A stretch of DNA of 64,000 nt from Cryptomeria japonica (GCF_030272615.1 NC_081408.1:337500793-337564792), one strand, 5' to 3'. Counted from the stretch's first letter, positions 36,263-48,585 are shown. The notes: a model not told the origin generated them from the sequence alone. Made by a program: numbers and translations.

Positions 36263-37934
36263 TACCGCAGTAGTGAAAAATAATATTTAGTAGTTTAGGA
36301 CCTAAGCCCACTTTCCTCCATACATTAGAATATGAAAGCTCCTAAGTAAGCGATTCACTTTGACTAACTCTTACATAAGAGAGTCAAGGAATACTCTTAG
36401 GGTTTCTATTCCTTTGTTGTTATTAAAGAGAAATGGGCTAAATGTGCAATAATGATAAACTAATCTAGAAAGATGAAGGAAATGACTATGTAAACTGCAA
36501 TAACAGAAAGATACAAAATTGAAAATGAGATACAAAGTACAGAGCTAAAAAATAAATTCTGGTGTGCACATGATATCAAGAATATGAGCTTGATTGAGCC
36601 AGACCAGGGCGTTGTGCGCCTTGGTTCTTGTTGCTAAACTAACCTGTACTTCTGGAATCTTCTGACTAAGACCTTGATCTACTGAACTGCTAAAAGAAGC
36701 CAGAAAAATCAAAGGACCACAACATTGGGCACCATGGTCCTAAACTAGGGCATTGGGTGCCTTGGTCCTAAAATATTGGGGCCTTCCTTTGAGTTTGGAC
36801 TCGTGCTTGCTAATTTTGTCTTCTCAAAAGTCCGTAGCTCAGTCAGAATCCTGTAAATGTACCCGCAAGCTAGAAAATGGCGTATGGGTGGCTATATAGG
36901 GTTTTGCTTTAGTCAAACCCCTTGTTTAAGTGATTTCCACCTCTACAAATAGCCAATAATGTATTGAAATGTGTGTGTGCTAGAATCTCATGTGTTTACA
37001 AGATCCTAAATGAGCTAAAATGCATGAATTAGAGTTCTACCCTATGCTTTGAGTATAAACCCTGAATAAACATAATGTAAATGAGAATGCTTCAAATCAC
37101 AAATGAAACAATGGATCTAAAGATATAATGTAGATCTGAGAAGAAGTGTTATGAAACTCATATAAAGATATGAAAATAACATGAAACCATACCAAACCCT
37201 AAGGGAGAGGTACAAGCTAATCAACATTCAATGATCTCCTATTATTCTTCAATATCTTCAAAGCTTCAATGGATGATGAAAATGGTTGATTTAGACTTGA
37301 TGAATTCTTGATTTGCTGATTGAAGACTCCACATAACCTGCACTTTCACTTCACAAGAGGCTCCTTCAATCGCTAGAGTTGTTGGATCCTTCAAATGAGG
37401 AAAGAAAAGGCTATATGTATGAAGCCCTAACTTTGTTTTTAATCATAGGCTAACCTAGAATTGATATAATTTCACACCAAGTTGGATTTAAACATTATAA
37501 TACCGCCCAAACATGATCCTGAAATTCAGGGAGTAAAAGTTGGGACCATGGTGAACCACCACATGGTCCAACCAATTATTTTCCACATTTTTAGAGATGA
37601 AATGTATCATGATTAAAAAGTCAATCCTAGCTTGATGTGAGAATTTGAAGTGTTTAGATATGTGAAATCATGCCTCGAAGGTCAAAATAGGGCTCAATTA
37701 GGGTTTTAATGAATTGATTACTTAAAAGGATAAAATAAAAATGGGCATAATTAAGATTAAAGGACCAATTTTATGATGCGTGGAGTGATAAAAAAATAAT
37801 TTATATTTAATTAAATGAATTAATTAAATGCTTAAAGGGATTTAAAAATGCAAAATGCAACACACTAAGGCGAGTGTTAACCTGAGCGTGAAATTATACC
37901 ACCCAATTAAGGGTGTAAAAATTATGACGCTACA
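36263..37934 (-). repeat. Probable solo LTR, minus strand, inside the tandem array
   Basis: The array is broken between 36262 and 37935. On the minus strand the insert begins TGTAGCGTCATAATTTTTAC and ends ACTACTGCGGTA; the plus-left end would be TG if one G-to-A change is allowed. CTATATAG near 36890 may be its TATA box. Flanks GAAAA and AATAT do not match, so no TSD is confirmed. Its minus-strand start resembles that of the next solo LTR. Confidence 0.5.
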
Positions 37935-39104
37935 AATATGAATGATCCATTTGAACCCACATGGTCACATGAGGCCGCTACATATCTCAAATTTTGAAGA
38001 AACAAAGGCATTGCAATTTTTCTGTTGATGCAAATATCTTTAGTCACATGCAATGCAACGTTATAGGATAGGGTAAATTTTGTTATGTTTATCATATCCT
38101 TGAACTGCCAATGTGAGCATGTCCGGGTGGTTGTTTTTATGCTAGGAATGGTCTTGGTTGGCTTCCCAGGTCACCTGAACGTTCAGTGCCCTACCGTTGC
38201 AGCGCCATCCCTTGAGTGCCCCGAGTTCAAAAAATTATCAAATTTTGATAGGCTATTTCTCAAAATATGGGGCACATACGAATGATTTGTTTGAACCTAT
38301 AGGGTCACTTGAAGCCCCTATACAATAACCTATTTAATATTTTGAAAAAAACAAAGCCATTTTCTTAGGGCAACAATTTTTTTGTTGATGCAAATATCAT
38401 TAGTCTCATGCAATGCAAAGTTGCAAGATAGGGTAAATTTCATTCTATTTGTTGTATCCATAAACCATTAGTGCTAGCATGTCCGGGTGGCCATTTTTAT
38501 GCAAGGCATGGTCCTGGTTAGATACCCAAGTCACACAAACGTTCCACGCCCTATTGTTGCGATGCCATCTTGAGTGTCCCGAGTTAAAAAAAAATTCAAA
38601 CTTTGACAAACTGTTTCTCATGATTTGAGGCACATATGAATGATCCATTTAAACTCAAAAGGTCACATGAGGCCCCTCTATAATGAATTATCTCATATTT
38701 TGAAGAAACAAATCCATTTTCCCAGGGTAACAATTTTTCTATTGATTCAAATAATATTAGTTGCATGCAATGCAAAGTTGCAAGATAGGGTAAATTTTGT
38801 TATGTTTATCGTATCCATGAACTATCAGTGCGAGAATGTTTGGGTGTCTATTTTTATGCTAGGCATGGTCCTGGTTGGCTTCCCAAGTCACTCAAACATT
38901 CAATGCCCTACCATTGTGACACCATCTCTTGAATGCCTTGAGTTCAAAAAATCATCAAACTTTGACGGGTTGTTTCTAGGAATCCAGGGCACATGTAAAT
39001 GATCTGTTTGAACCCATAGGGTCATGTGAGGCCCCTTCTATAATAACCTATCTCATATTTTGAAGAAACAAAGTTATTTTCTTAGGGAAATTTTTTTTGT
39101 TGTT

Positions 39105-40543
39105 GATGCTGTATGCGGGAAAAGCGGGGCTATAAAGCTTAAAATGTGAAAAATGAAGCTCCAAGAGGCTTGTCCACACACCCATAGGACTTCTTGGTGC
39201 AAGTTATGGAGTCATGAAGAATGACTCAAATTCCCAAGGATGGTTCCATGGTTCTCTATCTCACACAGTCCCTCAAGCCAATGCCTTTGCTCTCAGATCA
39301 CTAAGCAAAGTGGCTTAGGGATGACAAATGCAAGAACGAGGGATGCTTATGATTGATTTAGTCATGAAAATGCATCCTATCTATGCATGATTCTACAAAT
39401 GCCATAAACTAGATTATAAGATGACAAGATTAGTAGCAATACTATCCTAACATGATATACTAATTTATGAGTTAAGCTAATGATAAAGTAAATAGTCTAA
39501 AATGCTTATTAGATTCATTCCTATAACAAAGAGAAGCTAGATGTGTTGATAAATTTAAGCATAAATGAGATACTAAAAGCTTGCATGGATCCTTAAAATG
39601 GAGGAATGAGAGCTCTATTTATAGTGAAAATAGGGCAATGGATGGTGAAGATTGAAAGAGTTAATCAAGGGTCAAGTTTGAAAGTTGTCAATCCATGTTT
39701 TCAATTTTCACCAATGAAATGGTGACAATTGTCAACATAAGACTGGTTGAGAGGAGAGGTAAGAAGCATTAAATGCTTGAGGAGACATGATGGTTACCCT
39801 AGGAGTTAAGGGTTAAGGTTAGGTTAGGGTTATCCATTGGATAAAGGTTTTATCCAAATGATAAACTATTGTGCAAAGGTTAAAGGAATAAATATGGTCA
39901 AAGCAATAAGTGCTTGATGAGACTCTTGGGTTAGATGGAGGTTGAGTTAGGCAAAAACTCTCTAACCATGCTACTAAGGGTTAGTTAACCATTAATGTTT
40001 TGAAGACTTCGGGGACAAATTTGTAAGAGTCCTTCCAAATTTGGGGGTGCTTGTTGAATGGATAAAGGCTTTAATGCATTTTGAAGACTTTACTCCAAAT
40101 TTGAGAAGTGACCTCCTCAAATTTAGAGAAGGGGATAATGGACGGGTTTAGGCTAATTGATTAGGATTAGATGGATTCTAGAAGAAATTAGGAATAGGGT
40201 TAGGAAGCAAGTGGGAGATGTAGGAAAATGCAAGTGGGTGAGGGAAAATAGAATTAATTAAAATAAATTACTTTATTTCAATTTGGTTGCAAGTTGGAGA
40301 TTTAAATAAATTAGATTTATTTAATTGGGGTAAACTATGTAATTAAATGTGAATTTAATTAAAAGTAGAGAGAAGGATTTTAATTAAATAAAATGATTTA
40401 TTCAATTAAATGACATAAAAAGGGCTTAAGTGAATTTAACTAAATAAATTTAATAATTTACTTAATTAAATAGAGGAATGAGAATAAAATGAACATTAAA
40501 TATTCATTTAGGAATATGGTCATTTTTATACGTCTATAGATGC
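39105..40543 (-). mobile_element. Solo LTR, minus strand, with TSD GATGC
   Basis: LTR 39110-40538 (1,429 bp) flanked by GATGC at 39105-39109 and 40539-40543. Removing it restores the ~358-bp monomer exactly (GTTGATGCAAATATC). Minus-strand start TATAGACGTATAAAAATGAC resembles the start of element E's LTR (TGTATACACCTAAAAATGG), with TG mutated to TA. TATA box CACTATAAATAGAG is near 39613. No internal sequence, hence solo LTR formed by recombination. Confidence 0.8.
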
Positions 40544-40784
40544 AAATATCGTTATTTGCATGCAATGCAAAGTTGCAAGATAGGGTAAATTTTGTTTTGT
40601 TTGTCATATCCATGAACTGTCAATGTGAGCATGTCTGGGTGTCCATTTTTATGCTAGAAATGGTATTGGTTGGCTTCTCAAGTCGTCTGAACATTCAATT
40701 CCCTATTGTCACGACACACTCTCTTAAGCACCATAATGTTCAATTTTTTGGTTAATGTAAATATCATTAGAAGCTTGCAAAATT

Positions 40785-40910
40785 TACACATTGACAGAAA
40801 AATAATGCATGAATTACACATTAACAAAATAATAATGCATGAATTACACATTGATAAAATAATAATGCATGAATTATACATTAACAAAACTATAATGCAT
40901 GAATTTCAAG
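40785..40910 (+). repeat. 30-bp tandem repeat
   Basis: About four units of ACATT(A/G)ACAAAATAATAATG plus CATGAATTAC. The periodic ORF through it is a by-product of a period divisible by three. Confidence 0.85.
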
Positions 40911-40974
40911 TAGAACCATAGATACAAAATTTATCACAAAATTTCATTTATGCATTAATCATTTGGTCATTTAT

Positions 40975-41290
40975 ATATACAAAATTTGACCCCTAAATAG
41001 GTTCAAATCAGCTCATGGTCATCATATACAAAATTGTGCCTCTAAATAGGTACAAATCAACTCATGGCCATCTAAATACAAAATTTGGCCTCTAAATACG
41101 TACAAATCAGCTCATGGCCATCTATATAAAAAAAATTGGCCTCTAAATAGATACAAATCAGCTCATGGACATCATAAAAAATTTGGCCTCTAAATAGGTA
41201 GAATTCAGCTCATGGCCATCTATATACAAAACTTTACCTCTAAATAGGTACAAATCACCTCGTGGCCATCTATATACAAAATTCTACCAA
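40975..41290 (+). repeat. ~50-bp tandem repeat
   Basis: Six units containing CCTCTAAATAGGTACAAATC and AGCTCATGGCCATC, spaced 47-51 bp (CTAAATA at about 40993, 41042, 41092, 41143, 41190 and 41240). Confidence 0.85.
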
Positions 41291-41333
41291 GGATATATAC
41301 AAATTTATGAAATCATTCTACCCTTTTGTAGAA

Positions 41334-42159
41334 TCAATCTAATGAATTTTGTGGATCAACACTAATCCTTATTGTGTCAAGTATTAACTCACGTTCAAAT
41401 TCACCAACTTTCCATAAATTCTTATTGAGCGGTCTACCACGATATTTAATCAACTGAATATTTGTTGCAATAAGTCTTAGGTTAGATTAATGAAGAATAT
41501 ATGTTTGTGCATGTCAAAGTCCTCAAACAACCAAACATTAGATTCATATAAAGTATCTTCTAATCCATGTTCCTGTTACAACAACAAACCCTATTGGGTA
41601 CTCAATACCGTCTCCATCGATGATTGTGGTTGTCAAGTTTTTTTTGCCTCAATACAATGACAAAAAAGTAATATGTTCCTTCTTCATTTTTTTTATTAGC
41701 AATAACCACGTACACATGACCTGCATTTTATTGAATGATAAATTAGTACCAAACATAATGTAAAATGAAATAAAATGAGTTAAAATTTTCCAACAAGTAA
41801 GAAGTCACAATAACTAACTACACTTAGTCATATACATGGTTGAAATCCATGGAAAATTTGATCTAGTTCAATCGTAGTGCTTTGGGAAGTTGATGTCTCA
41901 ATGAGAACTAAAGGTCGACAAGACCATTCATCAACCCACTCATGTGATTCACACTCTTTTCACAAAAAAATCTATACACGAAGAGCAAAAAAATATAATC
42001 TCTTGAGTATAAATAATTGGCGAGCTTACATATGAGCTTCTAAATGAGTGCAAGCCACTTGATCTTGTAATTGTACAACAATCTACATAGTCTACAACAT
42101 CGTATTCACATATCAACCAAAAATATCTAGAAATAGTAGAATCACCTTGATTACCTGGT
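41334..42159 (-). pseudogene. DDE transposase-like gene, C-terminal piece
   Basis: Minus-strand coding text ends at stop 41334-41336. Reading downstream to upstream: LIATNIQLIKYRGRPLNKN and EFERELILDTIRISVDPQ at the C-terminus; before it FEDFDMHKHIFFINLT and EHGLEDTLYESNVWL; before that TTTIIDGDGIEYPIGFVVVT and HVYVVIANKKNEEGTYYFFV; earlier CESHEWVDEWSCRPLVLIE. Frames change several times and some breaks coincide with AG/GT pairs, so introns are possible. In this eukaryotic transposase-like family a similar 'YYxV...DGxxYPxGxVVVxGxW' domain follows the DDE core. It continues at 55001-55942 across element F. Confidence 0.5.
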
Positions 42160-42164
42160 CCTAT

Positions 42165-42978
42165 TGATGCAGGAGCATCCCCAGTTCATAGCAATCTTGC
42201 ATCAACCAAAAATATTTTCCTTTCTATTTTTCTTTCTGTTTGCAGTTTCAACATTTCTTTTTGTGTGTCCCATATTTGGCTCACCGGATCCTATGGAGTT
42301 GGATTCTACTTGAAGACTTGATCATCTTCCTTATTCCCAAACTGCACAACATTTGGATCTTTTTTCGGCAAGTTATCGCTATCGGTTTCCATGACAATTT
42401 CTTGTTACTGGTTGACAATTTCCTATTACCACTTGCCTAGACCTATTTGCATTTGTGATCTACCAGACCCCTTCCATAGCTTTCAGAGCCCTGAGTGTTG
42501 ATTTCAATGTTTCTTGGCATGTGGCCAACCTTTTCCCATGATCTACACTTCATCCTTTGCATTTTTTGAAGGAATCTCTTGGTGGAGGCCGACCTTGTTG
42601 GTTTTACACGTTAGGTCTTGTGTTTTGGGTTTTGATCTCTTTTTGGGCCAATCAGATCCCTTGGATTGTATAAGTCATTGTAATTGAGCATTAGAATGGA
42701 AGGATTAACAATCAGGTAGTTAGACTGAGCATAGAAGATAGATCTTAAGATTGAAGGTCCTGATTATGATCTATTATGTACCTTGAGCATGTTTTAGCAG
42801 TCTTGTGAGCCAGTTTCTATGACCTGGTTGTTACTGATTGGTTGTAATCAATTTTCATGAAATAAAACAATTTGTTATGCATTGCCTCCATCATATCTTT
42901 GTGTTTATGTTGTGTTTACTCTTGCGAACCGGTCTAGATTGATCTCCTTGAGGTCCCTCTTAATCGGTGATTGCTTCA
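42165..42978 (+). repeat. 5' LTR of element F
   Basis: 814 bp, TGATGCAGGAGC...GATTGCTTCA, matching 54183-54995 at a little over 90% by eye. Confidence 0.92.
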
Positions 42979-42980
42979 AG

Positions 42981-42987
42981 TGGCATC
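42981..42987 (+). promoter_or_regulatory. Left half of F's primer-binding site, cut by element C
   Basis: TGGCATC here plus ATATCAAAGTG at 49545 is best explained as TGGTATCAAAGTG. The 5-bp target GTATC was duplicated by element C and each copy then took one transition. It is an initiator-Met type PBS two bases after the LTR. Confidence 0.65.
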
Positions 42988-43775
42988 TGTTGGCATTCTA
43001 CACTCTTATGAGAATAGTTGATGTTGTCATTGATGGCAACCAACTGGCAATCATCTGGCAACCAACCAACAAATACCACCACCGACAATAGACTTCTACA
43101 TACACCGGCAGGCACTTCACCGGCATCGGCAACAATGCATACCGACACTCAAACCGACATAGAATAAACTTTTGTTTATTTATTTGTAATGTAATTATCT
43201 TTTATAAAAGCTGACATGGTATATTGTAAGAGACTCATATATGTATGAGATCTTATAGGTCATTTTTGTAAAAGGATATAGATGAGAAGTATAAGGCAAT
43301 TTTGTATAAGGTGATATAGTTGACAACGAAGGTTTTGGTTATTGACTGAGCTTAAATCGGTACTGAACCTAGCATGAGAGATGTTGTTTTGATGCAATAC
43401 ATTATATTAGATTTTGATAATCCATTTTGTAGTCAGTGTGACTCTTTATTGAGCAGTGCGCTCTAGGCTGTTGGCCTCCCTGCATGTGCAGGCCCCTCAT
43501 TGTAAGTAGTATTTATTCATTGGCCAGTGAGTAAATATTATCGGTCACAAATCCCACTGAGGTTTTTCCCACACTGGGTTTCCTCGTTAAATATCTTGTG
43601 TTATGGTGTGTTTTCTAAGCTGTCTCTTTTATTCTTATTTGCTGCATTAATTCTTATTTACCCGTACACTATTTTGGGATGCAAAGTTTTAAATAAGTAT
43701 AAATATTCTGTTAACTGGTTAGACATTGATTCACCCCCCCTCTTAGTGTCTTTGGGACTGTCATTGATTCTAACA
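42988..43775 (+). repeat. 5' LTR of element C
   Basis: 788 bp, TGTTGGCATT...TTCTAACA. Contains a ~45-bp segment (TTGTCATTGATGGCAACCAAC and flanks) that A's LTR lacks. Confidence 0.92.
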
Positions 43776-43777
43776 AT

Positions 43778-43789
43778 AGGTATCAGAGC
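43778..43789 (+). promoter_or_regulatory. Primer-binding site of element C
   Basis: AGGTATCAGAGC, two bases after the LTR; identical to that of A except T-to-A at the first base. Confidence 0.85.
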
Positions 43790-43846
43790 CTGGTCCTCTA
43801 TTTTCAAAAGCCTAACAACTTGAGGAAGATTCTGACACTGGTACAG

Positions 43847-44933
43847 ATGGAGAACTTAAGAAAATAGTTGGAAGGAGCCCTTGAAGATTTTGATACAGAA
43901 AAGTTGAAGAATATCAAACTTGAAGATGATCTAAGGACTACATAAGAATTCATTAAAGGACTTCAGGAGAACTTTGATATAGCACAAAATAAAAGAACTT
44001 CATGAGAAGATATAGAAAGATGATGGAAAATAAACTCTTAGAGATAGTGCAAACAAGTTGAGACAAGAAAACAATAATATGAAGAATGAAATGAAAGATA
44101 TGACTATGAGGTTATGTAAAGATATTGAAGACATGAAGAAGAATGAAGAAGACTTGACTGGGAGACTTAATGATGCTAGAAATGAAAATCTGAGACTTAG
44201 TCATGAAAATGATATGTTGAAGATAAATCTGATTCACTTGCAACATGATAAAACTGAGTGTATGAGACAAGTTGGAATTCTGGAAAATGAGTTGGCTATT
44301 GCAAATAAACACAAAGACAAATTCAAGAAAAGTTTAGAGGAGCTTGATGACATGCTGAAAAGTCAGAAGCCTAATGGAGATACTAATGGACTTAGATTTG
44401 AAGTTGGAGAAAGTTTCGGTACTGCAAATAATGAAGATCTGAACAAACCGGTGAGACAACCTAATTCTTATAAATTTAATGGCAAATGTTTCAATTGCAA
44501 CAAATATGGTCATAGAGCAAATCAATGTAGATTTAGAAATAATCAGAACACAAACTCACCCACCGGTCAATGTTCCAAATGCAGAAAAATTGGTCATAAT
44601 TCAGAAAATTATAAAATGAATGTGAAATGTTATATTTGTGGAAGATTTTGGCACCTATCTAATCAATGCAGATCACAAACCAGTTAAGGATATGGAAAGG
44701 CTATTCAGAGGAATAATGTGACTTGTTATGCTTGTAACAAGATTGGACATATTGCTAAATTCTGGAGAAGCAAGAATGCACCGGCAAACAATATGAGATC
44801 CAACTTGAAGGGAAAAGAGAAGATAGAAGAAGTAAAGGAAGAATTTTCTAAATAGTGGATTAAGAAAAGAGATCAAAGAATTGATGAAACTATATCTTCA
44901 TCGGTAGAACAGAGTAATCCTCCACCGACATGA
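43847..44933 (+). pseudogene. Shortened gag-like protein of element C
   Basis: Starts at ATG 43847 (MENLRK...). A small deletion near 43990 shifts the frame; the main open part is 44058-44687. It has the same design as in A: charged coiled coil, LDDMLKSQKPNGDTNGLRFE, knuckles CFNCNKYGHRANQC, CSKCRKIGHNSENY (last Cys lost), CYICGRFWHLSNQC (a Gly-to-Trp change) and CYACNKIGHIAKFW. It then runs through a Lys/Glu-rich tail to TGA 44931-44933. No UBN2 domain. Aligning A and C identifies which stops are copy-specific. Confidence 0.75.
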
Positions 44934-45250
44934 GATTCTTTATCTAACTGAGGAATAATCCCTTGGGGGTATGGCAGCGAATTAAAAAACATGCATTCTA
45001 CCCTCGGTTAATGGTGAGTAGATACATTTCTTCTTTATCGACAGGTGTGTTAAGTTTTCACTTAACCGACGAGCATTTAATGATGTTTTGAAGAACTTTT
45101 TGGCTAGAAAGCACCGAGAAACCCTCATTTCAAACTCACTGAGCATTCAAACTTTCTATGAGCATGAAATCGAGCAAAGGCATTCAAGACGAATCTGAGA
45201 AGTGTTTTTCAAGCATTTAGCAAGCATTTGGATAAGAGGTATTTTTCATA
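44934..45250 (+). promoter_or_regulatory. Conserved gap before ORF2 in element C
   Basis: Counterpart of 1796-2097. Keeps GTTAAGTTTTCACTTAACCG (6-bp inverted repeat). The TATA-like word is CTAGAAAGCACCG, where A has CTATAAAGCACC. The following ~130 bases align well up to the ORF2 ATG, unusual for a non-functional spacer. Confidence 0.4.
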
Positions 45251-48200
45251 ATGGCTGCTTCACTTTCTGTTCTTGAATTTATTCAGAACCCTACCATTGT
45301 GGAGAATGTAAAACGCCCTAGGTCCGGTTTCAAAATAATTCCTGAGATTGTGAAGCGAGACGACTCTGTAGGAGCTTTTTCAAAAATACCTAAGGGAGTA
45401 GCATTTGCAGAAGACCCTAGGATTTACATACATTGAAATATAGAAGATCTAGGATCTGAGGAGTTAATGAAAATGTTTAATAAGGTCATTTGTGATGAAC
45501 AAGGAATTGTTAAACCCAAACACAAGATTGTGGAAACTTTAGGTTTTGTGGAGATACTGAATATCCCTCAATTTCCAGAGGAAGTGGTAAGGATTGTATT
45601 GAGTAGAGCACATGGAGAATTCTTATGGTTGGATTCTATTTGCAAGATAACCCAACAAGCAGTTAGGGCAGTTACCGATTTACCCTCAACCGGTCGTAGA
45701 CCTGATAAGACAAAGAAGATTCCCAACAAAATGGTGACAAGCCTAACCAGAGCAACATTTGACAATAGATCACTTAGAGTAAATGATATTAAGGACATTA
45801 ATGTGAGATATGTAAGTATGGTTCTTGGATACAAAGCCACACATGCTAATAGACTCAATTTTGTTTCTAGTCTTTGTATTTACAGTGCACATGAAATGAT
45901 AAACAAAAATACTAAGATAGATGTGTGTGAATGGTTAAAAGATGAGCTTATTGACAACCTGAAAAAGATTAAGGGAGACAAGAAGGGTACTTTCCGCTTT
46001 GGAAAACTTCTGGTATGTTTGATGCTATATTTCACTAAAGAGATCCCCGGTACAGGACCCAAAGACTTTGGTTATGATATACCGGTAGGAAAATAACTAC
46101 AAAAAGCTTTTATCGGCATAGGAACTACTAGAGACAACAACATAACAAATTACTTTAAAACTTCCCAATCTAAGATGAGAGCTAGGGAAAGGATTCCTCA
46201 AAGCATAGTTGAGAAATATGATAAGGAAATCTGCTTTGTCATTAAAAGAGATGAAACCTAGATGGAAGTAGTAAGCCCTAGAACTATTTGGGTTACTGAA
46301 ATGGGTTATGAGGTTGATCTACATGTTCTTGAAATGTATGCAAAAGCACTGCTTGATGCACCAAGAGAGCCATCTGAAGAATTCTTTGGAAATGCAAAAA
46401 CCATAGAGAGTAAAGTGTCTATGCAGAAAAGGACTAAGAGAAGAGAAAAATACATTAGGGATGCATCCAATAAAGTAAAGGAAATCAAAGAAAATGTTAT
46501 GAACCTTAGTGACATATTGGCTAGTGAGCTTGAAGGACTTCAACCGGAGGCACATATTTCACCAGTTGACACATCTTTTGGCAGTGACAGTAGTAAGGCA
46601 GCTGAATTTTATAGAGTGGAAAGGAAGAGAAAACCCTCATCGGTACCCTCTCCTTCTCTAAAGAAAACAAGAACATTAAGGAAGAAACAATAGGTGGTTA
46701 GGGAACCCAAGAAGAAACTCACACCTAAGAAGAAAGAGACACTGACAAACCCCACATTGAATGACTTACTGAATGAAATAACAGAGGAAGGTAATTTGTC
46801 TAATGTGAACAAATGGTATACTTCTTCAAATGATACTGATAGAAACACTATTGAAGAAAGCATTATTCTTTATTTAGACATTTATAATAAACTTTTGATT
46901 GAAGTTGTTGAGGAGCTACCAAATGATCTCTACATGAGACTAGAAGCTAAAAGGCTATTAGTGATGGAATTAGATAAGAAACTGAAAGTTGAAGCACTCT
47001 TGGCAGTTCACCCAGTTAACTCCAAAGAAGAAATTGATGAACTTATTTCTGAGGCTAACCGATCAGTATTTTCTAGTGGACACCGTTAGGTAAGCCTGAT
47101 GGCTGGAAGAGTGAAGGAAATTGCAAAAGAAACAACAGACAGCTGGGATATATTCTTTGTGGAGAAAGAAAAACAAGAGGAAATGAATAGACCTGAGAAG
47201 ACATTTAAGGTTTATCAAAAGGACAAAGGTAAAGGAAAAATTGATGGAGTTCCAAACATTAAGATTATTGACAATCTTCCACCGCCACCTTTAGATACTG
47301 CACCGGTACACTCAGAAGATCCATCGGTTATTAATACTGAAGGAATAAGACATGATGATACTAATCCTAAATCGGAGATACTTTTTACAATGAATATGGA
47401 TACTTAAGAGGTAAACATTATTGTGGATAAGGATAACTCTGAAGTTAAGGCAGACAATGTTGACAGTAGTAACATAGCAGAGAAATCGGTAGAAACTGAA
47501 ACATCAACACAAAAGAGCAACCACCACAGAATGAAAAACCTATTGAAGATAAAGGTACTTGCACAGGGCCACTAGAGATAGAGATACTGGAAGAAAATCA
47601 AACTGAGGCAGAGGTACACACAAAGATAGAGAAACCGCCAATCATAGAGACATTAAAATAGTATGAGAAACCTTTGCAGGTTGAGATGCAAACACAGACT
47701 GATCCACCAGAGGAAAATGCAAGCAAAATGGATACACCTAATGGAAGCAAAGAGGTAATGAAGATAATTGGTCAGACATCTGGCACATCTACAGGTGAAT
47801 TCAGACATACGAATGTTACAGAGGTACTTTTGGATTCAATTAAGAAGATAACGAATTGCAATGCATTGGCCTACAAGGCAATTGACAACACATTACCTAT
47901 TCTTAAGTGGATTGCACCAAATTGTAACATAGATCATATTAAGGATTCTTTAGGTAAATTGGACACATCGTCCAAATTTATTGCTGATAATGTAATAAAT
48001 ATTGATAAGGTGAATGAGGACACAATTAAGGAGAGAGTTGAAAAAGAGAAAAACAAATTCTTTGAAGACACTATAAAGAAGTGTACAAGACACTTGAACA
48101 CATTATTACCGGTACTTAACTCTACAATTTTGGAGTACAAGGAGCTATATAGGGAAATATACAAACCTCACCTTTTCATAGAGGACATAGATAAGGATAT

Positions 48201-48585
48201 TAGAAAAACACAGAAAGAAATTGATGACATAGCTGATAATATAATTGGCTCATCCGGACATATATCAGTTTTTGAACAGAAAATGACAGTTTTTGAGAAG
48301 TTAGAGAAACTTGAGAAAGAGAAGGCAAGGATAAGGTCAAATGCCTGGGAACTTAAAAATAAACTTGGTCCTAAGTTGGACAATCTTATCTCTCAAAGAA
48401 ATGAAATCTCTAAGACATTAGTTCAAGGAGAGAAATCACTGGAAGAACACATGCATTATCTCACCAGCACGATCCAATAGACTGAGGCAACTTTGAATGA
48501 TAGCAAAAGGTTTATGCAAAGTCTAAATTTAGTTTTTGCAGATATTTTTCAGATTGTAACCAACCATTTACAGACTTTGAGGTGA
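45251..48585 (+). pseudogene. ORF2 of element C: large unknown protein
   Basis: ATG 45251 (MAASLSVLEF...) to TGA 48583-48585, about 1,110 codons. One frame holds to ~47407; a frameshift lies between 47407 and 47674. Stops: 45434 TGA (A has TGT), 46094 TAA, 46259 TAG (A has TGG), 46691 TAG (A has CAG), 47087 TAG, 47405 TAA (A has CAA), and 48478 TAG, which is shared with A. Domain order is as in A: globular N-terminus (PSTGRRPDKTKKIP; VCEWLKDELIDNLKKIKGD; LLVCLMLYF), WVTEMGYEVDLHVLEMYAKA, a basic KRKPSSVPSPSLKKTR patch, IEESIILYLDIYNKLLIE, an acidic linker, TNCNALAYKAIDNTLPILKW, and a terminal coiled coil (FEKLEKLEKEKARIRS). Family unknown; conservation with A across the whole length argues that it was a selected protein. 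Confidence 0.75.

Larger units (their letters stand above)
36076..40760 (+). repeat. ~358-bp tandem repeat array, split by two insertions
   Basis: Landmarks recur in fixed order: GATGCAAATATC, TGCAATGCAAAGTTGCAAGATAGG, TATCCATGAAC, TTTTTATGCTAGG(C/A)ATGG, TGCCCTACC, CTTGAGTGCC, ATTTTGA, AATGATC, GAACCCATAGGGTCA. Monomers start with AATGATC at 37941, 38281, 38639 and 38998 (spacings 340, 358 and 359). A partial, more diverged unit lies at 36076-36262. The last unit is split at 39109 and resumes at 40539. No coding potential is conserved, so the small ORFs here are repeat shadows. This is a short, old satellite-like array. Confidence 0.85.

Noticed and set aside
36263-37934. TSD for the first LTR insertion in the array
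   Set aside because: Flanking GAAAA and AATAT do not match even allowing one change, so I do not claim a TSD.
36076-40760. Possible CRISPR-like regular repeats
   Set aside because: Units are ~358 bp with no unique spacers, and the context is a plant nuclear genome.
40706-40921. Repeat-containing ORF with HELHINK-type units
   Set aside because: A 30-bp tandem repeat has a period divisible by three, which keeps a frame open by chance.
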